From the NCBI GenBank assembly GCA_033961575.1, contig CM066740.1, forward strand, positions 59,899,213 through 59,963,212: a DNA stretch of 64,000 bases. Direction: 5' to 3'. Below, in pieces: positions 11,638-23,594 of this stretch (position 1 is the first letter of the stretch; each line of letters starts with the position of its first letter). Source of the stretch: Aselliscus stoliczkanus (lineage: Eukaryota > Chordata > Mammalia > Chiroptera > Hipposideridae). The notes beneath the pieces were generated by a model. The model was given only the letters and a program-made list of their open reading frames with translations. It was not told the origin of the DNA and searched no databases. The translations under genes were made by a program, and so were the position numbers.

Positions 11638-12242
11638 ATTCTAGTATTTTTTTAAAATTATTATTTTTATTACTATTATTAATAGTTACAGATGTACAAA
11701 ACTATGCAATACTTATCTTTTTCACCCCTTACAAAGTGACTCACCCCTCCCTGTCCCCCCACCCTGATATCATACATATCTATTACAATTCCATTGACTC
11801 CATCCCCACCCTATATTCCACATCCCATAACTATATATGTATTAAATTATAGTCAGCATCTAATATTAATCAACGGCAGCTTCAGATGTACAATGCAGTA
11901 GTCAGGCCACTACACCCTCGATGAAGTGGTCTCCCTGACAAGACATGAGTCCATCTGGTCCCCTAAAAATATATTTACAACATTATTGATTATATTCCCT
12001 AACCTGTCTCTTCTGTCTCTGTGGTAGTATTGTAGTTACCAGTTTATGTTGCCTCGTCCCTTTCCCTTCTCCCCAATGCCCGCCCCCATCCCATCTAGCC
12101 CTCATCAGTTTTTCCTTTCTGTCTCTAAGACTATTTCTGTTTATTTTGCTGATTTATTCAGTTCATTAGATTCCACATATAAGTGAGATCATATGGCATT
12201 CGTCTTTCTCCAACTGACTTATTTCACTTAGCATAATGTTCT

Positions 12243-15200
12243 CTAGGTCCATCCATATCGTTGCAAATGGTACGATTTTTTCTTCTTTATAGCTGCATAA
12301 TACTCCATTGTGTAAATGTACCACAGTTTCTTAATCCAGTCATCTACCGATGGGCAATTCGATTGTTTCCAAGTCTTGGCTATTGTAAATAGCACTACAA
12401 TGAACATTGGGGTGCATATATTTTTTCGAATTAGTGTCTTGGGTTTTTCAGGATAAATACCTAGGAGTGGAATTGCTGGTTCAAAAGGTAGTTCTATTTC
12501 CATTATTTTGAGATACCTCCATACTGACTTCCATCGAGGCTGCACCAATCTGCAATTCCACTAACAGTACAGCAGGGACACCTTTTCTCCACAGCCCCAC
12601 CAGCACTTGTTGTTTGTTGATTTATTGATGATAGCCATTCTGACCGGAGTGAGGTGGTATCTCATTGTGGTTTTTATTTGAATTTCCCTAACTACTAGTG
12701 AGGTTGAACATTTTTTCATATGCCCGTTGGCCTGCTGTATGTCCTCTTTAAAGAAATATCTCTTCATATCCTCTGCCCATTTTTTAATTGAGTTGTTTGT
12801 TTTTTTGGTGTTGAGTTGCATGAGTGTTTTATAAATTTTGGATATCAACCCTTTATCAGATATATCATTGGCAAATGTATTCTCCTATTTAGTAGGCTTC
12901 CTTTTTGTTTTATTGATGGTTTCCTTTGTTGTGAAAAACTTTTAAGTCTGATATAATTCCATATGTTCATTTTTTCTTTTACTTCCCTTGCCCACAGTTA
13001 TGTATCAGTAAAAATATTGCTCTGGGTAATGTCTGCAAATGTACTCCCTATATTTTCTTTTAGTAGTTTTATGGTTTCAGGTCTTACATTTAAGTCTTTA
13101 ATCCGTTTTGAATTTGTTCTTGTATATGGCATTAGCAGGTGGTCCAGTTTCATTTTATTGCACGTTGTCAGTCCAATTTTCTCAGCACCATTTATTCGAT
13201 AGACTATCTTTTCTCCAATGTAAATTCTTGCTTCCCTTGTTAGATTAACTGTCCGTAAATGCCTGGATTTATTTCTGGGCTCTCTGCTCTGTTCCACTGG
13301 TCTATGTGACTGTTTTTATGCCAATACCATACTCTTTTGATTACTGTAGCCTTGTAGTATGTTTTGATGTCTGGTAGTGTGATACCCCCAACTTTGTTCT
13401 TATTTCTCAGGATTGCTGAGGCTATTCGGGGTATTTTATGGTTTCATATTAATTTTAGGATTATATTTTCTATGTCTGTGAAAAATGCCCTTGGTAGTTT
13501 GATAGGAATTGCATTGAATCTATATATTGCTTTAGGCAGTATGGACATTTTAACTATATTAATTCTTCCTATCCATGAGCGTGGTTGGTTTTTCCATTTA
13601 TTTGTATCATCTTTGATTTCTTTCTTCAGTGTCTTATAATTTTCTGAGTACAGATCTTTTACTTCTGAGGTTAAATTTATTCCTAGGTATTTTATAGTTA
13701 TTGAAGCAATTGCAAATGGGAAAGTTTTCCTAATTTCTCTTTCTGTTAGTTTATTATTGGTATATGCAAATGCCACTGATTTCTGAACATTGATTTTGTA
13801 TCCTGCTATCTTACTGAATTCATCTATCAGCTCCAATAGTTATTTGTTGGAGTCATTGGGGTTCTCTATATACAGAATCATGTCATCTGCATATAAAGAA
13901 AATTTTACCTCTTCCTTGTCAATTTGGATGCCTTTTATTTCTTTTTGTTGTCTGATTGCTGTGGCTAGAACTTCCAGCACTATGTTGAATAAAAGAGGAG
14001 AAAGTGGACAGCCTTGTCTTGTTCCTGATCTTAAGGGGAATGGTTTTAGCTTATCCCCATTGAGTATGAATGTTAGCTGTAGGTTTATCATATATGCTCT
14101 TTATTATGTTGAGATATGATCCTTGTATTCCCACTTTGCTAAGTGTTTTTAAGATAAATCGCTGCTGGATTTTGTCCAATGCTTTTTCTGCATCTATTGA
14201 TATGACCATATGATTTTTATCCCTCATTTTGTTGATGTGGTGTATCACATTAATTGATTTATGGATTTTGAACCAGCCTTGCATACAAGGGATGAAACCC
14301 ACTTGGTCATGATGTATGATCTTTTTTTTTTTTTTTAAGATTTCTTTTATTGGGGAATTGGGGGAGGGGAACAGCGTTGGCTAATCGGGGAAGGGGAACT
14401 GACAAGTTGCTGTCTTTTTGTTCTTCAGTCTAGTTGCGGAGGATGTTGCTTCACTTGCCCTTGTTGGTATCATCATTGCGCTCTTCACGGATGAGGCAGA
14501 TCAGTCGCCGGCCTCTGGATGTCGCTCACCACGGCCATTGGCAGCTCACGCTGGCTGACTGCCGCTCATGCTGACTGCCGGCCACTCACTGTAGCCTATA
14601 GCAGCCCATTGCAGCAGGGGCTGCAGCCTACACCATCACCGGGACTCGCACAGCTCAACTCAAGGTGGAGCTGTTGTTATCTGTACAGGGCAGTGTCACT
14701 GGCCCTCATATTTGGGATACGACCTGGGGCCGCTGGCATCCCAAAACCAGCACTTAACCAATGCACCACTCGGCCGGCACTGTAGGATCTTCTTAATATA
14801 TTGCCGAATTCTGTTTGCTAATATTTTATTCAGAATTTTTTCATCAATATTCATCAGGGATATTGGCCTGTAGTTTTCCTTTTTTGTGCTGTCTTTATCT
14901 GGTTTTGGAATCAGGATGATAGTGGCTTCATAAAAAGAATTTGGGAGCCTTCCCTCCTTCTGAATTTTTTGGAATAGTTTGAGAAGAACAGGTGATAGTT
15001 CTCTTTTGAATGTTTGATAAAATTCATTTGTGAAGCCATCTGGTCCAGGGCTTTTGTTTGTTGGGAGCTTGTCGATTACTGATTCAATTTCGTTGGCAGT
15101 AATCAGGCTATTTAGATTTTCCATTTCTTCTCGAGTTAGCTTTGGAAAGTTGTATGCTTCTAGAAAATTATCCATTTCTTCCAGATTTTCAAATTTGTTG

Positions 15201-15718
15201 GCATATAGTTGCTCATAGTAATGTCTTATACTTTATTTTTTGTATTTCTGTGATGTCTGTAGTCATTTGCCCTCTTTCGGTCCTGATTTTACTATATTGA
15301 ATACTCTCTCTCTGTTTTTTTGATGAGCCTGGCTAGAGGTTTGTCAATTTTGCTTATCTTCTCAAAAAATCAGCTCTTGGTTTCATTGATCTTTTGTATT
15401 GTTTTTCTGTTCTCTATATCGTTTTTTTCCGCTTTGGTCTTTATTATCTCCTTTCTTGTACTCCCCTTGGGCTTCTTTTGCTGTTCTTTTTCCAGTTCCC
15501 TGAGGTGTAAGGATAACCTGTTGATTTGAGATTTTTCTTCCTTCTTTAGGTAGGCCTGCACTGCTATACACTTCCCTCTTAATGACTTCTTTCGCAGCAT
15601 CCCAGAGATTTTGGGTCGTGGTGTTTTCATTTTTGTTTGTCTCCAGGTATCTTTTGATTTCCTCCTTGATCTCATTTGTGACCCACTCGCTATTTAGTAG
15701 CATGTTACTTAGCCTCAT
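12243..15718 (-). pseudogene. L1-A ORF2 reverse transcriptase to C-terminus
   Basis: The minus strand carries the ordered RT segments of L1 ORF2. These are a [14 protein letters not shown] motif near 15060, [11 protein letters not shown] near 14190, the [12 protein letters not shown] block near 14010, the catalytic YADD near 13890, and [19 protein letters not shown] near 13560. The C-terminal knuckle near 12600 is degraded: CWWGCGEK is followed by a loss of the His and last Cys pattern. Multiple frame breaks and a SINE (14324-14780) interrupt it. Confidence 0.88.
14324..14780 (-). mobile_element. Long-form SINE in L1-A
   Basis: A T tract is followed by the complement of the CCAATTCCCCAATAAAA tail, the ~300-bp body and the tRNA-like head ending CACTCGGCCGGC. 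The flanks TGTATGATCTT (14313-14323) and TGTAGGATCTT (14781-14791) are a target duplication with one mismatch. The tail holds a second, partly duplicated GGGGAA block. Confidence 0.9.
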
Positions 15719-16376
15719 TTATTTGACAGCTTTCCGGGGTTCTTATAATTGATTCCATAGCATTGTGTTCAGAGAGGATACCTGAAATGATTTCAATCTT
15801 CTTAAATTTATTGAGACTTGTTTTGTGGCCTAACATGTGGTCTCTCTTAGAAAATGTTCCATGTGCACTGGAGAAGAATGTATATTCTGTAGCTTTGGGG
15901 TGAAATGCTCTGAAAATGTTTGTTAAATCCAGCTGTTCTAATGTGTCATTTAAGGTCGCTGTTTCCGCATTGATTTTCTGTCTGGAGGATCTGTTCATTG
16001 GGGACAGTGGGGTGTTGAAGTCCCCTACTATGATAGTGTTACTGTTGATCTTCATCTTTATGTCTGACAATATCTGTTTTATGTATTTTGGAGCTCCTAT
16101 GTTAGGTGCATAGATGTTTACCAGGATTATGTCCTCTTGTTGGATTGATGCATTTATTACTATGAAGTGTCTTTCTTTGTCCTTTATTGTATTCCTCAAT
16201 TTAAAGTCCATTTTATCTGATATAATTATTGCTACTCCAGCTTTTTTCTCCGTTCCATTTGCATGAAATACTTCACTCCATCCCTTTACTTTCAGCCTAT
16301 ATGTGTCTTTTGATGTGAGGTGAGTCTTTTGTATACAGCACATGCCAGGGTCTTGCTTTCTTATCCATTCAGCCAC
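15705..16376 (-). pseudogene. L1-A ORF2 endonuclease domain, catalytic motif altered
   Basis: This is a 223-residue open frame covering most of the apurinic-like endonuclease domain that nicks target DNA for target-primed reverse transcription. VGDFNTPLS is present. The QETHL catalytic box reads QKTHL, so the metal-binding Glu is replaced by Lys, and the SDH box reads SEHNAM. The first ~25 residues of the domain are lost in the upstream deletion. L1-B retains QETHL and SDHNAM at the same places. Confidence 0.88.
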
Positions 16377-16399
16377 CCTATGTCTTTTGATTGGAGCAT

Positions 16400-16648
16400 T
16401 TAATCTATTTCCATAATTCCATTGAATTTGTTATTTAATTCAGTAATTGCATTCTTAAGTTCTAGCTGTTTGATTTTCATGATTTCTCTATCCTTCTTTA
16501 TATTTTCATTAATTTCCTTGAACATTCTAATAATCAGTGTTCTGAACTCTGTCTCTGATAGGTTGTTTACCTCTATTTCCTCTAGTTCCACTGATTCAGG
16601 AGGTTTCTTCTGTTCTTTTATTTGGGTTGTATTTCTTTGTCTCCCCAT
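16400..16648 (-). pseudogene. L1-A ORF1 N-terminal fragment
   Basis: It starts MGRQRNTTQIKEQKK and continues into a Glu/Asn/Lys-rich coiled-coil segment with NLSETEFRTLI, matching the ORF1p N-terminus also found in L1-B at 20675-20860. After about 80 residues the frame is cut by the ORF1/ORF2 deletion, so the RRM and C-terminal RNA-binding domains are absent. Confidence 0.85.
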
Positions 16649-17901
16649 TGTGGTTTACTCTTTGTGCTTGCTTCGATATAACAGATAGATCCCCTAGGTC
16701 TCAGTCTTTCCTGGGTAAACTTATATGGTGTGCGTCCTCTTTACTTGAATTACTCAATTTCCCTATTCTCTTTTGCGTGTATATCTGAGGTGTTCCTTGT
16801 GTTATGTGTCTTCATCTGTTGAAGTTTAGCTTCGATTACTTTTGGCTTGTCAGTAGGTGGGATTGACTCCCAGTCTAATTAGCTGTGAGGATCAGCAGTG
16901 TCTGCAGTTTATGAGCTGCTGTGTGAGGGTTGACCGCTCTGATGAGGCTTGGACCCTTTGGGCCCTTGCACCTGAAGCGACTTCCTTTTGGGTGTGACTC
17001 TTGTATGTCAAACCCAGTAATGCTCTGGTTTTATCTAAAGTTGGCTTGTGGGTATGATGATTCTTAAATCTCCAGTGCCAGTCTTGGCTGAAGTTCACCA
17101 AGCTCTCTTCAGGTTGTCCTCTGCTGTAGGAAAATTCACCTGCGTCTTGTTGGAACAAAGATGGCCACCTGATGCCTAGCGTGATCCTGGCACTGCAGGT
17201 TTGCTGTACATGAGTGTAGTTGTGACGTGTGATTGGTAGTTTTACAAAGTCACTGCCGTTTCTGCTTTTGCCTGTATCCAGGCAGGCTGTGCAGGCTCAA
17301 TTAATGTCTTTGGGCACTCTTTCTGTTGACAGCCATGGAGAATGAAAGAGTTCCTCGTTGCCAAAAGCCAGCTGCCAGGAATCTGTTAGTTAGCGCCTCA
17401 GCAGCTGAACCTGCCCTGCCTCGCAGGCCTTGCCAGAAAGGTGGGGGCAGGGTACGTAGTCTCACTCTGCAGCCTCTTCTGGGGTGGAAATTCTCTACCC
17501 CCTTTGGGTAGGAACACCTCTGTAGTCTGCCCCTATTGCTCCATTCAGGGGTCAGTTTAAGACTCTGGCTTGACAGGGACCAAGGTTTCTGGGATAGGGT
17601 GAGGGTGAGATTTTATTTCTGTAGTTGTTTTTTTTAATTTAATTTATTATTATTTTTATTAGTTACAGATGTACAAAACAATGTCTGCAAATGTATTCCT
17701 TGTATTTTTTTCTAGGAGTTTTATGGTTTCAGGTCTCACATTTAAGTCTTTAATCCATTTTGAATTTGTTCTTGTATATGGCATAAGGAGGTTGTCCAGT
17801 TTCATTGTTTTGCATGTGTCAGTTCAATTTTCCAAGCACCATTTATTAAATAGACTATGTTTACCCTAGTGTAAATTCTTGCTTCCTTTGTCATACATTA
17901 A

Positions 17902-18555
17902 CTATCCGTATATGCCTGGATTTATTTCTGGTGTCTCTCTTCTGTTCCACTGGTCTATGTGCCTGTTTTTATGCCAGTACCATACTGTTTTGATTACTGT
18001 AGACTTGTAGTATGTTTTGATGTCTGGTAGCGTGGTACCCCCGACTTTGTTCATATTTCTCAGGATTGCTGAAGCTATTCGGGGTCTTTTATGGTTCCAT
18101 ATAAATTTTAGGATTATATTTTCTATGTCTGTGAAAAATGCCCTTGGTAGTTTGATAGGAATTGCATTGAATCTGTATATTGCTTTAGGCAGTATGGACA
18201 TTTTAACTATATTAATTCTTCCTATCCATGAGCGTGGTTGGTTTTTCCATTTATTTGTATCATCTTTGATTTCTTTCTTCAGTGTCTTATAATTTTCTGA
18301 GTACAGATCTTTGACTTCTTTGGTTAAATTTATTCCTAGGTATTTTATAGTTCTTGAAGCAATTGCAAATGGGACAGTTTTCTTAATTTTTCCTTCCATT
18401 CGTTTGTTATTGGTATATGCAAATGCCACTGATTTCTGAACATTGATTTTATATCCTGCTACTTTACTGAATTCATCCATCAGTTCCAATAGTTTTTTGA
18501 TGGAGTCTTTGGGGTTCTCTATATACAGTATCATATCATCTGCATATAATGACAA
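17902..18555 (-). pseudogene. L1-B ORF2 reverse transcriptase fragment
   Basis: This 217-residue uninterrupted frame begins [17 protein letters not shown] (catalytic YADD) and runs through [19 protein letters not shown] to the [15 protein letters not shown] region. The upstream RT half continues in a different frame at 18640-18954 ([21 protein letters not shown]). The thumb and C-terminal domain are absent because of the 3' deletion. Confidence 0.9.
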
Positions 18556-19200
18556 TTTTACTTCTTCCTTGCCAATTTGGATGCCTTTTATTTCTTTTTG
18601 TTGTCTGATTGCTGTGGCTAGAACTTCCGGAACTATGTTTTATAAAAGAGGAAGAAGTGGACAGCCTTGTCTTGTTCCTGATCTTAAGGGGAATGGTTTT
18701 AGCTTTTCCCCATTGAGTATGATGTTAGCTGTAGGTTTATCATATTTGGCTTTTATTATATTAAGATATGATCCCTGTATACCCACTTTGCTAAATGTTT
18801 TTAACATAAATGGCTGTTGGATTTTGTCCAATGCTTTTTCTGCATCTATTGATATGACCATATGATTTTTATTCTTCATTTTGCTGATATGATGTATCAC
18901 ACTAATTGATTTGTGGATGTTAAAGCAGCCTTGCATACTAGGAATGAAACCCACTTGAACATGATGTATGATCTTCTTAACATATTGCTAAATTATGTTT
19001 GGTAGTATTTTATTGAGAATTTTTGCATCTATGTTCATCAGTGATATTGGCCTATAGTTTTCCTTTTTGTGCTGTCTTTATCTGGTTTTGGAATCAGGGT
19101 GATAGTGGCTTCATAAAAAGTATTTGGGAGCCTTCCCTCCTGGATTTTTTGGTATAGTTTGAGATTAGGTGATAGTTCTTTTTTGAATGTTTGATAAAAT

Positions 19201-19932
19201 TCATTTGTGAAGCCATCTGGTCCAGGACTTTTGTTTCATAGCATTGTGGTCAGAGAAGACACTTGAAATGATTTCAGTCTTCTTAAATTTATTGAGACTT
19301 GCTTTGTGGCCTAACATGTGGTCTATCTTAGAAAATGTTCCATGTGCACTTGAAAAGAATGTATATTCTGTAGCTTTCAGGTGAAATGCTCTGAATATAT
19401 TAATTATATCCAGCTGTTCTAATGTGTCATTTAAGATCGCTGTTTCCGCATTGATTTTCTGTCTGGAGGATCTGTGCATTGGTGACAGCGGGGTGTTGAA
19501 GTCCCCTACTATGATAGTGTTACTGTTGATCTCTGTCTTTATGTCTGACAATATCTGTTGTATATATTTAGGAGCTCCTATTTTCGGTGTGTAGATATTT
19601 ACTAGGGTTATGTCCTCTTGTTGGATCGATCTCTTTCTTATTATGAAGTGTCCTTCTTTGTCCTTTGTTATATCCTTCAATTTAAAGTCCATTTTACCTG
19701 ATATAAGTATCGCTACTCCAGCTTTTTTCTCAGTTCCATTTGCATGAAATATTTTACTCCATCCCTTTACTTTCAGCCTGTATGAGTCTTTGGATCTGAG
19801 GTGAGTCTCTTGTATACAGCATATGCTGGGGTCTTGCTTTCTTATCCATTCAGTCACCCTATGTCTTTTTATTGGAGCATTTAATCCATTTACATTTAAT
19901 GTGATTATTGATAGGTGTGGCTTTATTGCCAT
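19201..19932 (-). pseudogene. L1-B ORF2 N-terminus: complete-looking endonuclease domain
   Basis: The frame starts MAIKPHLSIITLNVNGL, a good match to the start of L1 ORF2 proteins, and covers ~235 residues of the endonuclease. The catalytic signatures are intact: NVNGL, QETHL, VGDFNTPLS, KIDHMLGHK and SDHNAM. After SDHNAM the frame runs across the ~690-bp deletion junction and stops. Because RT and C-terminus are separated or lost, no functional ORF2 protein is possible, although the domain alone is the best-preserved coding segment in the window. Confidence 0.9.
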
Positions 19933-20023
19933 TTTGTTATTTATGTTCCTAGTCTTCCTTAGTTAAGTTTTTTTTTTCTCTTCTGCTTAAAAAAGCCCTT
20001 TTAACATTTCCTGCAAACCTGGC

Positions 20024-20860
20024 TTGGTGGTAATGAATTCTCTTAACTTATTCTTTTCTGGAAAGCTCTTTATCTTGCCTTCAATTTTAAATGATAACCT
20101 TGCTGTATACAGCAATCTGGGTTGCAGGCCTATATTTTTCATCACTTTGAAAACCTACTGCCACTTCCTTCTGGCCTGCAGAGTTTTTGTAGTAAAGTCA
20201 GCTGATAATCTTTTGGGGGTTCCCTTGTATGTAACTTGCTGCCTTTCCTTTGCTGCTTTAAGGATTCTGTCTTTGTCCTTAACCCTTGCCATTTTCACTA
20301 TAATGTGTCTTGGTGTGGTCCTGTTTGGGATCATCCTGGTTGCAACTCTCTGCACTTCCAGGGCTTGTTTTTCACTGTCCTTTGCCAGGTTAAGGAAGTT
20401 TTCTACATTATTACTTCAAATATGTGCTCAGTCACTTGCTCCCTCTCTTCTCCTTCTGGTATTCCAATAATCTGCCTGTTGTTGTGTTTAATGTTGTCTC
20501 CCAGCTCTCTTAAACTATTTTCAATGTTTTTCATTCTTTTTTCTTTTTGTTGTTCCGCTTGGGTGATCTCTGCTATCTTGTCTTCTAAGTCACTGATTCC
20601 ATTTTCTGCTTCATCCAATCTGCTAGTCATTCCATCAAGTTTGTTATTTAATTCAGTAATTGTGTTGTTAAGATCTAGCTGTTTGCTTTCATGATTTCTC
20701 TATCCTTCTTTATATTTTCATTAATTCCCTTGAACATTCTAATAATCAGTGTTCTGAACTCTGTCTCTGATAGGTTGTTTACCTCCATTTCCTCTAGTTC
20801 CATTAATTCAGGAAGTTTCTTCTGTTCTTTTATTTGGGTTGTGTTTCTTTGTCTTCCCAT
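20024..20860 (-). pseudogene. L1-B ORF1, frameshifted
   Basis: Three frames in order give an ORF1p-like protein. The N-terminus MGRQRNTTQIKEQKK lies at 20860-20675. A coiled coil rich in Glu/Ile with EAENGISDLEDKIAEITQAE lies at 20630-20403. A C-terminal RNA-binding part with PRHIIVKMARVKDKDRILKAA lies at 20355-20155. ORF1p is the trimeric RNA chaperone of L1 particles. Frame changes near 20650 and 20380 break it. Confidence 0.87.
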
Positions 20861-21284
20861 TCTGGCTTACTCTTTGTGTTTGCTTCAATATAACAGATAG
20901 ATTCCCCCAGGTTTCTCACTCTTTTCTGGGTAAACTTATACGGTGTGTGTCCTTTATATTTGAATTACTCAGTCTCCCTATTCTCCTGTGCGTGTATTTA
21001 TCTGAGGTGTTCCTAGTGTTGTGTGTCCTCACCTATTGAAGTTTTAGTTTTGATTACTTTTGGCTTGTCAGTAGGTGGGATTGACTCCCAGACTGATTAG
21101 CTGTGAGGATCAGCAGTGTCCGCAATTTATGAGCTGCTGTGAGAGGGTTGACCCCTCTGATGAGACTTGGACCCTTTGGGCCTAGTACCTGTAGCAACTT
21201 CCTTTTGGGTGTGATTTTTTTATGTCAAACCCAGAAATGCTCTGGTTTTATCTAAAGTTGGCGTCCAGGTATGATGATTCCTCT

Positions 21285-21915
21285 GTCTGTTTGTTTGAAA
21301 CCAGTGCTACAGAGTGACTTTAGAGTAAAAAAGATAAACAAGAACAACCTCTGCAGCAACCACATGGTCTCACATGTAAAGAAAGCAACCATCAATCTAC
21401 AGTCAACTTGAATAGAAATATTAAACATACAAAAGAAGAAAACAAACAGAAACAAACAATAACCAAACAACAAAAAGAAAAGAAGAGGAAACAAAATAAA
21501 ATATAATATAAAATAAGAAACAAAATAAACACGAGAAACTGAATAACTATACCAAAAAATAAAAATTAAAATTAAAAATTAAAAAATTTTTAAAAAAGAA
21601 AAATAAAAATAAAAAAATAAAATTTGCAGGAAAAAGGAAAGGAACAGTGTAGCAGTGAGAAGAATGAATAAAAGAAGGGAGAATGTGAAGATGGGGAAAA
21701 AAGAAAAAGAAAAAGAAAAAAGAAAAAGAAGAAAAAAATTATATATGTATATTTGTCTACACAGCCATATATATGGACATATATTCACTTATATACACCC
21801 ATATATATGCCTATATTAAAAACTAGAAAATGATAAAAATGAAATAGAAATAAAAACCAAAATCAACCAAGATAAGCAAACAATAAAGGGAAAAACAAAC
21901 AAAGAAACAAAAAAC
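21285..21915 (+). repeat. A-rich, purine-rich insert in the L1-B 5' UTR
   Basis: About 630 bp, very A-rich on the plus strand, with runs such as AAAAAGAAAAAGAAAAAGAA (21700-21735), AAAATAAAA runs and a short TATATATGTATA/CATATATATGG part (21740-21810). L1-A has only ~20 bp at the matching position (17058-17080). In L1 sense orientation it is a pyrimidine-rich tract. Minus-strand open frames here are low-complexity Phe/Leu strings and not genes. Confidence 0.75.
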
Positions 21916-22588
21916 CTGTGCTGGTCTCGGCTAAAGTCCACCAACCTCTCTTCAGTTTGTCCTCTACTGTACAAGAATTCCTGTGCATCTTGTGGGAACA
22001 GAGTAGGCCACCTGACGCCTAGTGTGATCCTGGCACTGCAGGTTTGCTGTACTTGAGTGTAGTTGTGACGTGTGATTGGTAGTTTTTACAAAGTCACTGC
22101 TGTTTTGCTTTCACCTGTTCCAAGTCAGGCTGCACCCCAAAGGCTCAATGAGTGTCTTTAGGCTCCCTTTCTGTTTACAGCTGTGCAGAATGAAAGAGCT
22201 CTTCACTGCCAAAAGACAGCTGCCAATAGTCTCTTAATTAGTGCCTCAGCAGGTGAGCCTGCCCTGCCTCCCAAGCCTTGCAGGAAAGGTGGGGGCGGGG
22301 TAGGTAGTCTCACTCTACAGCCTTTACTGGGGCGGAAATTCTCGACCCCCTGCAGGTAGGAATACCTCTGTAGTCTGCCCCTTCTGCTCCATTCCAGGGC
22401 CAGTTTAAGACTGTCTTGGCAGGGGCCAAAGTTTGTGGGAGTGGGTGGGTTATTGTTTTTTTCCTTGCTTTCTGCTCAAGAGAGGAGAAAAAAAAAAAAA
22501 AGAAGACAGTTCCAGCACTATTTTGAGCTAAGGCCTTTGTCTCATATGCTCCAGTGGAGTTCCTGCTGCTCTCCCAAAGGAACTGCCG

Positions 22589-23100
22589 GGGTTTAGGGGA
22601 TTGCGCACACCCTGCTGCGTGGCTCAGATCCCCGCTCTGTCTCTCAGGGACCTGTGTCTCTGTGTGGGGGTATTCTTTCTTCCCCTGCTCGCCTGGTTTC
22701 AGGCTTCTGCCTCAGAGCTGGTACGCTCTCGCAGTGCTCCTGCTGGGCTTCTGGAGGGGCTGCCACCTGGGTTTAAGGGATTGTGCGCACCCTGCTGCAT
22801 GGCTCAGATCCCCGCTCCATCTCTCAGGGACCTGTGTCTCTGCGCGGGGGTATTCTTTTTCCCCCTGCTTGCTGGGTTTCAGGCTTCTGTCTCGGAGACT
22901 GCGCGTGCCCACGTGGTTCACCTGCTATGCTTCTGGAGGGACTACCACCAGGGTTTAGGGGATTGTGCGCACCCTGCCACATGGCTCAGATCCCCACTCC
23001 GTCTCTCGGGGACCTGTATCTCCACCCCGCCTGTGCTGCATGTCTGCGCGTGAGTATTCTTTTGTTTTTTCCCCCCTGCTTGCTGGATTTCAGGCTTCTG
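22589..23100 (-). repeat. Tandem ~180-bp monomers in L1 5' UTR
   Basis: The block GGTTTAGGGGATTG...GGCTCAGATCCCC...GGGACCTGTRTCTC...GGTTTCAGGCTTCTG is repeated with starts at 22590, 22770 and 22952 (periods 180 and 182 bp), and the third unit is altered after its first half. It is GC-rich with CpGs and lies near the outer end of an L1 5' UTR, where mouse L1s carry promoter monomers. Long plus-strand open frames through it (22554-23530) arise from the repeat and are not proteins. Confidence 0.85.
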
Positions 23101-23594
23101 CCTCAGAGCCCGCACTCCGCAGGACCCGCTGGGTACAGAGTAATCCCTGAACTGGGAGGGTGCAGGGATTGGTCTTGCTCTGTCGCTGCCGGGCTCTGCA
23201 ACCTGCTTCCTGGGGACCCGGGGAGCTGCGGGTGTAGCTCGTACCTCTGCACGCTCGTCTCCCCTCTCTCCTCCCCCACTCGCCTGGTCTGAGGCTTCTT
23301 CTTCAGGCTGCAGATCGTTGTGTTCTTGCTGTACTCTAGGTGGGTCGCGGGGCACAGGGATCAAGCAGTGGGAACACTCACCGATCTGCTCTCTGAAGCT
23401 CAGTGCCTCAGCAGCTGCGGGTGCGGGCTGTACCTCATGCATCTCGCCGCCTTCTTCCCCCACTCACCCGGCCTGCCCACCTTCCAGCAATCGTTGTGTG
23501 ATATTGTTAGTTGCTCTGTGTGATGAGTAGCCATCCCTTTGAAGAGTTACGGAAGTTCAAATTCCAGATATTTCCAGGGGAGAACTCAGGGAAC

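Larger units (their letters stand above)
11649..17618 (-). mobile_element. L1-A, antisense LINE-1 unit
   Basis: Reading leftward on the minus strand: 5' UTR (about 17618 to 16650), an ORF1 N-terminal piece (16648-16400), then ORF2 endonuclease (16376-15705), reverse transcriptase, C-terminus (about 12240) and 3' UTR to the T tract at 11649. About 740 bp spanning the ORF1 C-terminus and ORF2 start is deleted at about 16408-16414, judged against L1-B. The outer 5' UTR seen in L1-B beyond about 22450 is missing here. A long-form SINE is inserted at 14324-14780. Confidence 0.9.

Noticed and set aside
17635..17685. Possible RNA splice junction explaining the L1-B 3' deletion
   Set aside because: Comparing with L1-A, the bases at the two sides of the missing segment do not fit GT-AG in the L1 sense direction; a simple deletion is more likely.
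22554..23530. Several long overlapping frames of 130-170 residues on both strands, rich in Cys/Leu/Pro/Ser
   Set aside because: They come from the ~180-bp GC-rich 5'-UTR monomers of L1-B; stops are rare on both strands because of composition, and no start context or domain is conserved between the units.
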